A stretch of 64,000 nucleotides of DNA from Thermosinus carboxydivorans Nor1 (GTDB taxonomy: Bacteria > Bacillota > Negativicutes > Sporomusales > Thermosinaceae): positions 1 to 64,000 of the forward strand of contig NZ_AAWL01000002.1 of assembly GCF_000169155.1 (NCBI RefSeq), written 5' to 3'. Numbering within the stretch: the stretch's first letter is position 1; every line of letters starts with the position of its first letter. Positions 25,887 through 34,889 of the stretch are shown here, piece by piece. A program made the translations under genes and the position numbers. The notes below the pieces were generated by a model, which was not told the origin of the DNA, made no database searches, and saw nothing but the letters and a program-made list of their open reading frames with translations.

Positions 25887-26978
25887 ATGCCGCGAATACT
25901 GCATTTCGCCGACCTGCACCTGGGCGCGCCCTTTCGCCAGTTCGGGCCGCGCGGCAAGCTGCTGCGCGAAGGACTGAAAAAAACACTCGAAAACATTATC
26001 GCCGCCGCGCAAAAAGAGCGGGCCGACTTGGTGCTGTGTGCCGGCGATTTAGTAGACGCTAACCAGGTGTCGCCGGCGACGGTAGACTTTATCGCCGCCC
26101 ACGTTTGGCAAATTGGACGTACCGGTCGTTATTCAACCAGGCACCCATGACTGTTATGACCGCCAGGCCGTCTATAACGCCAGGTCTTTGCCCGGCTTCC
26201 AAACGTGCAAATCGCCACGGCCGAAGAAGGCCAAACCTTTGAATTTCCAAGCCTCTCGCTGGCTGTACATATCAAGGCCAATACCGCTAACCGCAGCCCG
26301 GTCAGCCCGCTGGCCGGCCTTACCCCTCACGCCGATTTTCGCTGGAATGTGGCCGTCGCCCATGGCTCACTGCAAATTCCCGGTAAAGCGGCTGCCGACG
26401 ATTACCCTATTACGTTCGACCAGCTAGCCGCCTCCGGCATGGACTATGTGGCCCTCGGCCACTGGCATAACTTTTACGAAGTAACCAGCACCTCCCCCCT
26501 GGCCTGCTATGCCGGCGCTGCCGGTACCCTGAGCTGGACGGAAGCGGACAGCGGCACGGTCTGCCTGGTGGATTTGGACGACAGTGGCGTGCGTGTTACC
26601 CGCCTGTCGGTGGCTTATCACCGCTGGCACGATGCGGAGTGCGCCTTTGACGAAGTCGAAGCCCGCCTGACCGAACTAAAGGGCGATACCAGCCTGCTGC
26701 GGCTTACGGTGCGGGGCGACCTGCCGGAAGGCGGTGCGGCCAAACTGGCCGAACTGACCAAGCGCTGGCAAAACGCCTTTTTCTACCTTGAAATTAGGAG
26801 CCCGGCCAGCCCGTCCGTCGCGGTAAACCTTGATCAAGTAAACGAAAACACTTTTGCCGGCCAGTTCCTGCTGCTGGCGAAAGAGCGGCTGGCCCAGGCC
26901 GCGCCGGAAGACAAGAACCTCTTGGCCAAGGTGCTGGCGCGCGGCTGCCAAATCCTGACGGCCGGGGAGGTGGACTAA
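25887..26978 (+). CDS. SbcD/Mre11-like DNA exonuclease subunit, with two frameshifts
   Basis: This metallophosphoesterase forms a complex with the ATPase encoded next to it to process DNA ends. The N-terminus holds HFADLHLGAPF (metal ligands D and H) and LCAGDLVD. At 26110 the frame shifts: one extra A in CAAATTGG changes LDVPVVIQPGTHD into a frame that stops at 26150. About 80 bases later, near 26190, a second indel restores the original frame (VQIATAEEG), and the rest, with ALGHWHNF, runs to 26978. The two shifts compensate. They look like sequence errors, but if real they would kill the nuclease. Start ATG 25887 follows GAGGTGATC; the stop is one base before the next gene. Confidence 0.8.
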
Positions 26979-26979
26979 G

Positions 26980-29439
26980 ATGCTGATCGAACAGATCGCT
27001 GTCAAAAACTTCCGCAATTTAGCCGACGTAAACCTCACCTTACAGCCTGGCATCACCCTCATCAAAGCCAAAAATGAGGGTGGCAAAACGTCGCTACGCA
27101 AGGCCGTGGAAATAGCCCTGTTCGGCGACCCCCGTTCGGCCGCCGCCAAAGTCTATCAACACCAGACCTGGGGCCAGAATAGCCTGTACGAAATCCGCCT
27201 GGACTTTTCCGCCGACGGGAAGCGCTACCGCCTGGTGCGCGATTTTGAAGCCCGCACGTCAGTGCTGGAAAACTTAGCTGACGGCAAAAAACTGACCGAT
27301 AAGAAACGGATTGAAGAAAAACTGGCCGAAATTCTCGGCCTGCCGACCGCCACACTGTTTTTGAATACCGTTTATTTCTCGGCGGAAGAAATGATCCAGC
27401 TCAAGAATGCCGAAGAGCTGCGCAAACGGCTGGAAGAAAAACTGAGCGGTCTAGATGGCGTCGTGGTGTCCAAGTTGCTCAAAGACATTGACGACCACCT
27501 GAGCGAACTCACCAAAGGCCTAAAAGGCACAGCCAAAAATCCCGGCCCCATCCGGCGGCTCACCGACAAACTAGATGCGCTACAGGCCGAACTGCGAGAA
27601 ATGGAAGAAACCGTCCGCCAGGCCGCCGCCAAATACGCCGAGTATTACGAAACGTCGCAGGCAATCGCCACCCTGAAAGAACAACTGGCGATCAAAGAAA
27701 CGGAAAACGAAAAATACGTCCAGTATAAAAAAGCCAAAGAAATGTGGGATAATGCCACCGCCCGCTTAAACACGCTCACCGACCAGCTGGCGCAACGCGC
27801 CAACTACGAAACGGTGGCAAAACAGCTCGCCGACGAGTTAACGCAAATCGAAACCCAAGGCCAGCAAATCGCGGCCGTCGTTGCCGCCATTGACCAGGCG
27901 CTGCAGACCGCCGCCGAGCTGGCGCGCTCCCGCACCGACGCCCAAATCCTGGCGACCGTACTGGCCAAAATCGCGGCGGCCCAGGCCGACCTCGAGGCGG
28001 CGCAAACGGTTTTGGCCGGCTGTGTGGCGGTAAAACCGGCTGATGTAAAAACCGCCCAGAAACTAGCCAGCGAAATTCACGGCCTGGCCCAAGCCGGGAA
28101 AAACGAGGGGTTTGTCGTCGACATCACGCCGCTGACCGCTGCACTGCCAACCGTCATTGTCGACGGCGAACCACTGACCAATCCGGCCCAAACGGTCGAG
28201 GCCCGCGCCAGCGTGGAAATTGAGCTGCCCGGCGTTGCCCGCATCCGCATTGGCAATAAAAATGCCGACGCCGCCAAGCGCCTGGCGGCCGAACGCCAGG
28301 CTCGCGCCAACCTGGCTGCCCTCCTAGCTGGCTATGGCGCGAGCGACCCCGATGAACTGGCCCGGCTGAAAGAGGCCTATGACCAGGCCAGCGCCCAGGT
28401 GCAGGCCAAGCAGGCAGCATTAACCGCCCTGCTGGGCGGCCACCCGCTCGAACATTACCACCAGCAACAAGCCGCCTGGGCCCGCACGATCGAAGGCCAA
28501 GAACAGGCACTCCAGACGCAGATACAAGCAGCGCTGGCAGCCGCAAGTTCAACTGGCACCACCGCTCCGGCGGCAAGCGACCTGCCGGCCGCCCTTGCCT
28601 GGCTGCAAACGCTTCACGCCGCCCTCACCGATCAGCGTGATAAATTGCGCATCCAGTGGCGCGACAAAAATAACGAGCTGCAGCAAGTACAGGGCAGACT
28701 CAAACAGCTTCCCCCAGCAGACAAGTTAGAAGCAGACCAAAAAGCGGCTGCCCGCGATGTATTTGTCGCCAAAGTCGCCTTTGACGACTTAAATCTCCCC
28801 GCCATCAGCCCCGAGCAGCTCATCCGACTGGAGAAAGAAGTTGCCGACCTAAAGCACGAACTGCGGGACAAAGAAATCGCCCAGGCCAAGCTAGAAGCCT
28901 ACCTGGCCACCGTGCGCTATGGCATCGAAGATATTGAAACGAAACGCGAGGAAATCGAAACCTGCCAGGAGCAGCTACGCGCCCTGCAGGAAGAAGTGCA
29001 AGTGCTCTCCATTCTCAAAGAGTGGTTTAGCGAAGCCCGCAATAACACGGTGGCGAAAATCACCAGCGACATCGGCGACGCTTTGCTGCGTTACTTTAAT
29101 ACCCTGACCGAGGGCCGCTACAACCAGGTCGGCCTCAGTCCCGACCTCAGCCCGATGGTGTTTTCGGCAGACAAAGGCGACCATGTGGATATTGGCAGTG
29201 AACTGTCCACCGGTACCCGCGACCAGCTCTACTTCGCCACCCGCTTGGCCCTCATCCCGGCAATCAGCCAGGGGAAAAAGCCGCCGCTACTGCTCGACGA
29301 CCCCTTTGTCCACTTTGATCCCGACCGGCGGGCCAAAGCCTTTGCCCTTCTCAAGGAACTGGCGAAAGACCACCAAATTTTGTTGTTTACCTGCGGCGAC
29401 GGCTGCGACGCCTATGCCGATACCGTCATAAATCTGTAA
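26980..29439 (+). CDS. SbcC/Rad50-like SMC ATPase (YhaN type)
   Basis: This coiled-coil ATPase is the partner of the SbcD-like nuclease in DNA end processing. The 819-residue protein has Walker A KNEGGKTS (residues 31-38), a DxxF-type start (MLIEQIAVKNFRNL), long Ala/Gln/Glu-rich coiled coils from about 170 to 690, and a C-terminal signature LSTGTRDQLYFATRLA with Walker B LLLDDPFVHFD. It lacks a clear zinc-hook CxxC at the coil apex, which separates it from classical SbcC. One base separates it from the upstream gene, so the pair is coupled. A terminator follows. Confidence 0.88.
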   Translation: MLIEQIAVKNFRNLADVNLTLQPGITLIKAKNEGGKTSLRKAVEIALFGDPRSAAAKVYQHQTWGQNSLYEIRLDFSADGKRYRLVRDFEARTSVLENLADGKKLTDKKRIEEKLAEILGLPTATLFLNTVYFSAEEMIQLKNAEELRKRLEEKLSGLDGVVVSKLLKDIDDHLSELTKGLKGTAKNPGPIRRLTDKLDALQAELREMEETVRQAAAKYAEYYETSQAIATLKEQLAIKETENEKYVQYKKAKEMWDNATARLNTLTDQLAQRANYETVAKQLADELTQIETQGQQIAAVVAAIDQALQTAAELARSRTDAQILATVLAKIAAAQADLEAAQTVLAGCVAVKPADVKTAQKLASEIHGLAQAGKNEGFVVDITPLTAALPTVIVDGEPLTNPAQTVEARASVEIELPGVARIRIGNKNADAAKRLAAERQARANLAALLAGYGASDPDELARLKEAYDQASAQVQAKQAALTALLGGHPLEHYHQQQAAWARTIEGQEQALQTQIQAALAAASSTGTTAPAASDLPAALAWLQTLHAALTDQRDKLRIQWRDKNNELQQVQGRLKQLPPADKLEADQKAAARDVFVAKVAFDDLNLPAISPEQLIRLEKEVADLKHELRDKEIAQAKLEAYLATVRYGIEDIETKREEIETCQEQLRALQEEVQVLSILKEWFSEARNNTVAKITSDIGDALLRYFNTLTEGRYNQVGLSPDLSPMVFSADKGDHVDIGSELSTGTRDQLYFATRLALIPAISQGKKPPLLLDDPFVHFDPDRRAKAFALLKELAKDHQILLFTCGDGCDAYADTVINL

Positions 29440-29466
29440 TTATCGCTCTGAACTAGACAAAACACG

Positions 29467-29498
29467 AAAAGCTGCCCCTAGGGGCAGCTTTTCGTATA
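29467..29498 (+). terminator. Terminator of the sbcD-sbcC-like operon
   Basis: The stem CGAAAAGCTGCCCC with its complement GGGGCAGCTTTTCG leaves a 4-base loop (TAGG region). It lies about 30 bases past the stop codon and also faces the minus-strand carrier gene. Confidence 0.85.
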
Positions 29499-29529
29499 CC
29501 ACAATAAGGAGATGGCTTCGCTTAAAGCC

Positions 29530-30933
29530 TTACTGCACGATGCCAATCCATTTCCAATAGGTCACAACCATGGCGCTCATGAACGCCGCGCCCAGGATGC
29601 TCATAACCAGGCCGGTCCTAAACAGCTCGCCGGCGGTAATATGGCCGGTGCCCATGGCGACAGCATTAGGCATATTACTGACCGGCAAGAGGTACTGGTG
29701 CTGCATGTTCATACCCAAAATCAGGGCAAATACCAGCGGATCGGCGCCGATGGCCACGGCATGGGCGATGACGACCGGGGTAAGGGCCGTCGTTTTTGGC
29801 CCGCCGCCGGTAAAGAAAACCTGCAGCGCGGTGACGATCCAGATAAGAACAATGATCTGCATGGCGTGGGGCATGTTCGCGATCGGGGACAGCATCGTAC
29901 CGGCCAACCACTTGGCCGCGCCGGAGCTAACCAGCGCCGTTCCCATCGACAGGCCGGCGCCGTACACGATAAAAACATTCCATGGCACCTTTTGCTGGGC
30001 CTCTTTCCAATTCATGACGCCGCGGCCCGGCCAGAGGAGCAGCAGCACGGCCAGCAGGCCAACAATGACAACGTTGACTTTATGGAGCGAGTCGGTGGCC
30101 CACAAGACGAGCGTTACCAGGAAAACGACCAGCGTATACAGCTCTTGTTTGCTAAGCGGCCCCAGGGCGGCCAGCTCCCGACGGACATAGTCCTGGCCCT
30201 GGCCCAGGCTTTCGATTTCCGGCTTCCACATCAGGCGAAGGACATAGACCGAAATGAAGGCCAGCGTAAAAGCCGGCGGTCCGCCGACACGGAACCATTC
30301 CGACCAGGAAATGGCTTTTTTGGTCGCACTTTCGATTAGGCCGGCCGTAATCGGGTTGCCCACATGGGCCGTCAAAATACCGATGCTCATCATGGTACCG
30401 CTCATCGCAACGATGAACAGCAGGGCTTTCACGATATTGCTCTGCCCCTGCTTGGCATCAAAGGCCTGACCGATCCCAAGGATGATGGGCAGCATAAGCA
30501 GCGTGCGAGCCGTAATCGACGGGACAAGAAAGCTCATGACCGCCATGACGGCCGCCACCGCCCAGTATACTTTGCCGGCCGAACCACCAGCGGCGTTGAC
30601 CAAAATTAAGGCAATCCGCTTGGAAAGCCCCGATTTTTCCATACAGGCGGCCATAATAAACCCGATAACGATGAGCCAAAGGGCAGTATTGGCATAACCG
30701 CTGAAAGCGCCGCCCAAGCTCGTTGCGTTGAGGGAAGCAAGCAGAAAAACAATCATAAGACCGCTAAGGGCATCATCTACGGCCTGCGTCGCCCAGATGA
30801 CGATGGCAAACACCGCCACCCCCAGCGCCGCTTTGCCAGACGCCTTCAGTCCCGCAACCGCGGGCGTGAACCAGACGATAGCGGCCAGAGCGGCAAACGC
30901 GATGGCGAGGGCAAGCCACTTTTGTCGGGACAT
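29530..30933 (-). CDS. SLC13/DASS-family anion transporter
   Basis: This carrier family moves di- and tricarboxylates, sulfate or similar anions with sodium or by exchange. The 467-residue product has 11 to 12 hydrophobic helices. Family hallmarks are visible: the SGTMMSIGILTAHVGNPITAG substrate/ion segment (about 187-207) and its mirrored counterpart FFTGGGPKTTALTPVVIA (about 375). The start at 30933 follows GAGGAGG. It is a lone gene with a 118-base gap to the next. The exact anion cannot be predicted. Confidence 0.88.
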   Translation of the reverse strand: MSRQKWLALAIAFAALAAIVWFTPAVAGLKASGKAALGVAVFAIVIWATQAVDDALSGLMIVFLLASLNATSLGGAFSGYANTALWLIVIGFIMAACMEKSGLSKRIALILVNAAGGSAGKVYWAVAAVMAVMSFLVPSITARTLLMLPIILGIGQAFDAKQGQSNIVKALLFIVAMSGTMMSIGILTAHVGNPITAGLIESATKKAISWSEWFRVGGPPAFTLAFISVYVLRLMWKPEIESLGQGQDYVRRELAALGPLSKQELYTLVVFLVTLVLWATDSLHKVNVVIVGLLAVLLLLWPGRGVMNWKEAQQKVPWNVFIVYGAGLSMGTALVSSGAAKWLAGTMLSPIANMPHAMQIIVLIWIVTALQVFFTGGGPKTTALTPVVIAHAVAIGADPLVFALILGMNMQHQYLLPVSNMPNAVAMGTGHITAGELFRTGLVMSILGAAFMSAMVVTYWKWIGIVQ

Positions 30934-31051
30934 GGATAACTCCTCCTCATTTCACGATTTGTCTTAACATTGTTATTGTAGTCAACATTCCGTTAATTGG
31001 GTATTTTTTCTCGACAAAAGGATCAAAACCAGCGACAAAGCGGTCAAAAAC

Positions 31052-31486
31052 TCACCCAAGCCGCCATGGTGGTGCCGACACATTCCTTATATATTCCCGC
31101 CAGTCGCCGCCCGGCACTAGCTCGCCGAGCACGGCAAGGCTTTCCCGGTCATGCCACGCATAGATGTATGCATCGACTATGCGGCCATCGGCAGCGATAA
31201 CCGGTCGAACAATCCGGTCATAGAGATTGTTGGCACAGCCGGGGCCAAAGTAATCTTCCAGCTGGTCAAGGCTAACTAACGCCTGGTCAATGTCCTTTAG
31301 CTCCACCAGCTCACCGGTGACCTCGCCGTTACCGTCATCGTCGCAGTAGGCCGGATAGCCATAAGGGAGATGATATATTCGCCCTGCCGTTTTCGCTGGC
31401 TCAATCGCTTTAATATACGGCTTAAGCACATGGTGGTTGGCCAGACCGGACATCAGCGTGCCGTACACAAAAACATGCTTAATCAT
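31052..31486 (-). CDS. Gamma-glutamylcyclotransferase (AIG2-like) family protein
   Basis: This small enzyme fold releases 5-oxoproline from gamma-glutamyl compounds. The 144-residue product opens with HVFVYGTLMSG (YGTL loop), has a GELVELKDIDQAL segment, and SLDQLEDYFGP near residue 84, where the catalytic Glu should lie in the LDxxEGY-like context; here the equivalent position is LED, so activity is likely but not sure. The ATG at 31486 begins 7 bases after the DUF499 gene stop, so it probably shares its transcript. It may be a passenger in the cassette. Confidence 0.78.
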   Translation of the reverse strand: MIKHVFVYGTLMSGLANHHVLKPYIKAIEPAKTAGRIYHLPYGYPAYCDDDGNGEVTGELVELKDIDQALVSLDQLEDYFGPGCANNLYDRIVRPVIAADGRIVDAYIYAWHDRESLAVLGELVPGGDWREYIRNVSAPPWRLG

Positions 31487-31493
31487 TGGCGAG

Positions 31494-34400
31494 CTACTCC
31501 TCAAACTCATGGTGCTTAAACCGTAACGTCCGGCAGTTCTCGGTAACGGTGCGCACCACATTATCAGGCACGCCTTCGGAAAAGTCGGCCTGAATATCCA
31601 GGCTGACCCTGACCCGGGCCCCGTTTAATAGCGCCAGGTGCTGAATAACTTCTTCGGCAATCTTGCCGGCGTCCCGGCCGATGCGCGCCGTATCTAAATC
31701 CACGGTGGCGAAGAACCGGCGCACTTTTTTCGCTGGCGACGGCGGCGGGGTAACGGGCGGCACGTCGCGGCCATCGCGCACGCCCGCCGTCCCGGCTGCC
31801 CCGTCTTGCTGCGGCGGATAATCAACAGGCGGCGCCATGCGGCTGGCTTCTGCTTCATCCTGGGCAAATTGCCGCTTGGCTGCCGCCGGTTTGACCAAAA
31901 AGCCGCTTATCTCAGGGAAACCGGCGCTGCCCTGTGGACCTAAAGACAGCCCGAGAAACCGGCCGGCCTCCGTAACCGCCGCGGCATAGCCAAAGTATTC
32001 GTCCGACCGCAGGCCTTCCGCGATCGCGTGGATGAGTACATTCACGTCCTTTAGCCGGGGCAAATAGCAGTAGCTGGCCAAATACTCCCATACTTTCTTG
32101 ATCTGAATATACTCCTGGTCCCGCCAGAGCCAGCGCTCCAGCTCCATAAACAGAAGGGCCGGCGACCAGCGGGTAATGAGATATTCGCTTGTCCGCATCT
32201 GCTGCGATGCTTTCACTACTGGGCTGTCGGCGCTGCCGCCGATGCGCACCGTTTCCCACATAACCGGCCCGGCGCCTTCCTGATACGGCGTGAGCAGCCA
32301 CGAGTACGCCTCTTTCAGCCTGATGTCGACCGTTTCGTCGGCCCGCTTTTTGCTTTCCGCCGCTTCCCGCCGCTGGTGGGCGTCCAGATTTAATGCTTCC
32401 GCTTCGTCCAGCACCGATTGCCAGGCCAGGTACCGCCTCACTTCCATGTCAAGACTGGCAATAAGCTCCCGGTCAGGCGCGACAAAGGCCAGCATGTTGC
32501 GGTATAGTCGCGGGCCAGCGCCGCGGCTGGCCAGGATATCGCCCGCCGCCGCCAGCGCCGGGCTGTCCGCGCTCCCCAGGCGGTGATGCTGCTGGGGGGA
32601 TAGCACCACCAGCCGCACGGCCTGCTCGTCCGGCACATCGGCGGAAGAGGCAGGGCAGACATGGACGCCGGCAAACTCGCCGCGGTCGCGCATTGCTTTC
32701 AGGCGCTTTTCCAGCTCGAGCTCCACATCGTCGCTTTTATATTGCTGGGCCCGGTCTTCGACGGTGCGCCGAAGGTTCGGGGGCAGGTCGTACCAAAAGC
32801 GCTGACCACTGACATAGAGGTGGGTCGAGCGACTCAGCAGGTGACCGGCCGCGTCATTAAACACCGCCACCGCTTCCCCGGGCTGGACCACCCCTAAGCG
32901 CACGCGCACGTCTTCAATGCCCCGGTTGCGCTGCTCCCGCACCGACGGGGCGCTACCCAGGAAAATGGACCGGGCTACGCGCCGCGCCGCCATGCACTGG
33001 CCGAAGCGGGGGTTTTCTTTTTCCAACTTTTGCGGCAGTGACCGCGGACCGTCCACATCGGTCTCCACCACATTGTTCCAGCCGTTATCCAGGTAGCGGG
33101 TCAGTTCTTCCCGGACAATGGCGCTATTTAGCGGGATCGACCCGGGCATAATCATTAGACCGGCATCCTGGTTGAGCCACAGTTCATGAATGACCGCCGC
33201 CATCAGCCTGAGCACGCCCCGGGTGCGCTGAAACCGGTCGAGCGCCGCCCAGTCATTGTACAGCCGGTCAAAAACTTCGGGGTGAATGGGATAGCACGCC
33301 TTTAAGCGGGCCAAATAGGCCAGCTCCTTCGTCTCCAGCGGAAAGTCGCGGCCGCCGCCTGAGTACATTTCGCTAAAAGCGCGGCAGACCTCGTCCCGGG
33401 CCACCTCGTCTTCCACGTCCAGGAACAGGCGGCGGCGGACAATTTCAAACCCCTCGTCCGCGCCGACCGGCTTCCAGATATATTCCATCCGGCCAAAGGT
33501 ATGCTCGATTTGCTCCTGGGTTATCTTCCCTGCTTCCCCACCGATTTCGATCTCCGATTCGGGAATAGAGGCTACGACGAGGCTGTTTTGGCTGGCCCGG
33601 GCCGCTTCGGTCAGTTCCTGGACAAAGGTCAGGACGGCTTCAAAACTGCCGGCCGGCAGGCCGTCGACCTTGTAAATTTTCCGGGCATAGGCCACTAATT
33701 CGTCAATCAGGATCAGGCAGGGGCCGCAGGTGTCGAGGAGCTCGACCAGCGCCGCCGACCCGGGCGGCACCGCTTTTTTATCGGCGTCGCGGACAATGTC
33801 GTAAATCTTATTGGCGGTGGCAGCATCGCCCTCGGCCACCTGCTCGGCCAGCTGGGCCGCCATTTCCCCCCACAGGGTATTAATGGTAATACCCGGTAAA
33901 TTGGCCGGGCGCCGCGCTTTGGACGGATTGAGGGCCGTGCCGACCAGCACGGCGATGCGCGCCCGCGGCACTTCCGCCGCGCCGGCCGCTGCCAGCACCG
34001 GCTGAAGATTAGGCAGCCGCGCCACGGTCGTCGCCGAGCGCAGCAGATGATACAAGGCCAGCATACTGTGGGTCTTGCCGCCGCCAAAGGCCGTCTTAAG
34101 CTGGATGACCGGCTCGCCACCGGCGCCGCCGGTGCGGCGGATGGCCTGCACCAAGAGGTCCTTCATCCCTTCAGTGATATAGGTGCGGGCGAAAAATTCC
34201 ACCGGGTCCTGGTACTCGATTTGCGCCGTCCCCCGCACAACCTGGGAAAGGTCGGCAGCAAACTCCGCCTGCCGGTACCGCCCTTCGGCCACATCGGGGT
34301 GGGGCCGGATGACGTTACGCCAGGGCTTTAGTCCGCCGCGGGGCACTGTCCGCAGCACTTCAAGGCTATGACGGGACGCTGCCGGTGGAGACGCCAGCCC

Positions 34401-34874
34401 GGCAGCCGCTGTCGACGCGCCCGTCGTCCCGTACCGCACCTGGCGCACCAGGGCCCGCAGCGCTTCCGTCGTCTCGGCATCCAGCTGTTCGGTGAGGCGG
34501 GCCATGGTGTCCAGCGCCCGCCAGGCATCGTCGGCGGAAAAATCGCCGCTCCCCTTGTGCGCCCATTTATTGCGGGTGGTAATAAGCTCTTTCACCCAGT
34601 GGCGGTGTTCCTTGCTGAGTTTTAGTTTGAATATCTGGTTCCAGTGGATATCGATGAGAACAAGACATCGGGCGGCATCGAGCGAATCGACCAGCATGCC
34701 CCAGTCGCCATCATCGGGCAGGTCGCGTTTTTGCTCATCGTAGAGCACGGCAAGCACCCCGTCCTGCCACCAATTATTGCCGAAAAAGGCCCGCAGCTGC
34801 TGGGCCACATACGGCGCCAGGATTTCGGTAAGCAGGTGAAACCCTTTGGTGATTAACGTATAATTATCGGCCAT
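31494..34874 (-). CDS. DUF499 AAA+ ATPase with N-terminal HEPN-like (Swt1-type) domain
   Basis: This large protein (1126 residues) is the ATPase of a defence-type cassette. Residues 1-130 resemble the Swt1-type HEPN fold and carry RNKWAH (101-106), the Rx4H pattern of HEPN RNases. The DUF499 AAA+ core follows, with FGGGKTHS (Walker A, 263-270) and CLILIDELVAYAR (Walker B, 386-398). The last 100 residues contain a Pro-rich linker, then a VSLDIQADF domain. It follows the methyltransferase stop by 15 bases behind GGAGGGAAGG, so the pair is one operon. ATPases of this family occur with DUF1156 methylases (COG1743/COG1483 pairs) in defence islands; the mechanism is not settled. Confidence 0.85.
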   Translation of the reverse strand: MADNYTLITKGFHLLTEILAPYVAQQLRAFFGNNWWQDGVLAVLYDEQKRDLPDDGDWGMLVDSLDAARCLVLIDIHWNQIFKLKLSKEHRHWVKELITTRNKWAHKGSGDFSADDAWRALDTMARLTEQLDAETTEALRALVRQVRYGTTGASTAAAGLASPPAASRHSLEVLRTVPRGGLKPWRNVIRPHPDVAEGRYRQAEFAADLSQVVRGTAQIEYQDPVEFFARTYITEGMKDLLVQAIRRTGGAGGEPVIQLKTAFGGGKTHSMLALYHLLRSATTVARLPNLQPVLAAAGAAEVPRARIAVLVGTALNPSKARRPANLPGITINTLWGEMAAQLAEQVAEGDAATANKIYDIVRDADKKAVPPGSAALVELLDTCGPCLILIDELVAYARKIYKVDGLPAGSFEAVLTFVQELTEAARASQNSLVVASIPESEIEIGGEAGKITQEQIEHTFGRMEYIWKPVGADEGFEIVRRRLFLDVEDEVARDEVCRAFSEMYSGGGRDFPLETKELAYLARLKACYPIHPEVFDRLYNDWAALDRFQRTRGVLRLMAAVIHELWLNQDAGLMIMPGSIPLNSAIVREELTRYLDNGWNNVVETDVDGPRSLPQKLEKENPRFGQCMAARRVARSIFLGSAPSVREQRNRGIEDVRVRLGVVQPGEAVAVFNDAAGHLLSRSTHLYVSGQRFWYDLPPNLRRTVEDRAQQYKSDDVELELEKRLKAMRDRGEFAGVHVCPASSADVPDEQAVRLVVLSPQQHHRLGSADSPALAAAGDILASRGAGPRLYRNMLAFVAPDRELIASLDMEVRRYLAWQSVLDEAEALNLDAHQRREAAESKKRADETVDIRLKEAYSWLLTPYQEGAGPVMWETVRIGGSADSPVVKASQQMRTSEYLITRWSPALLFMELERWLWRDQEYIQIKKVWEYLASYCYLPRLKDVNVLIHAIAEGLRSDEYFGYAAAVTEAGRFLGLSLGPQGSAGFPEISGFLVKPAAAKRQFAQDEAEASRMAPPVDYPPQQDGAAGTAGVRDGRDVPPVTPPPSPAKKVRRFFATVDLDTARIGRDAGKIAEEVIQHLALLNGARVRVSLDIQADFSEGVPDNVVRTVTENCRTLRFKHHEFEE

Positions 34875-34889
34875 TTTTCCTTCCCTCCG

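Noticed and set aside
29512-30339. 275-codon frame opposite the SLC13 carrier gene
   Set aside because: Antisense shadow of a clear membrane carrier; no ribosome site or domain.
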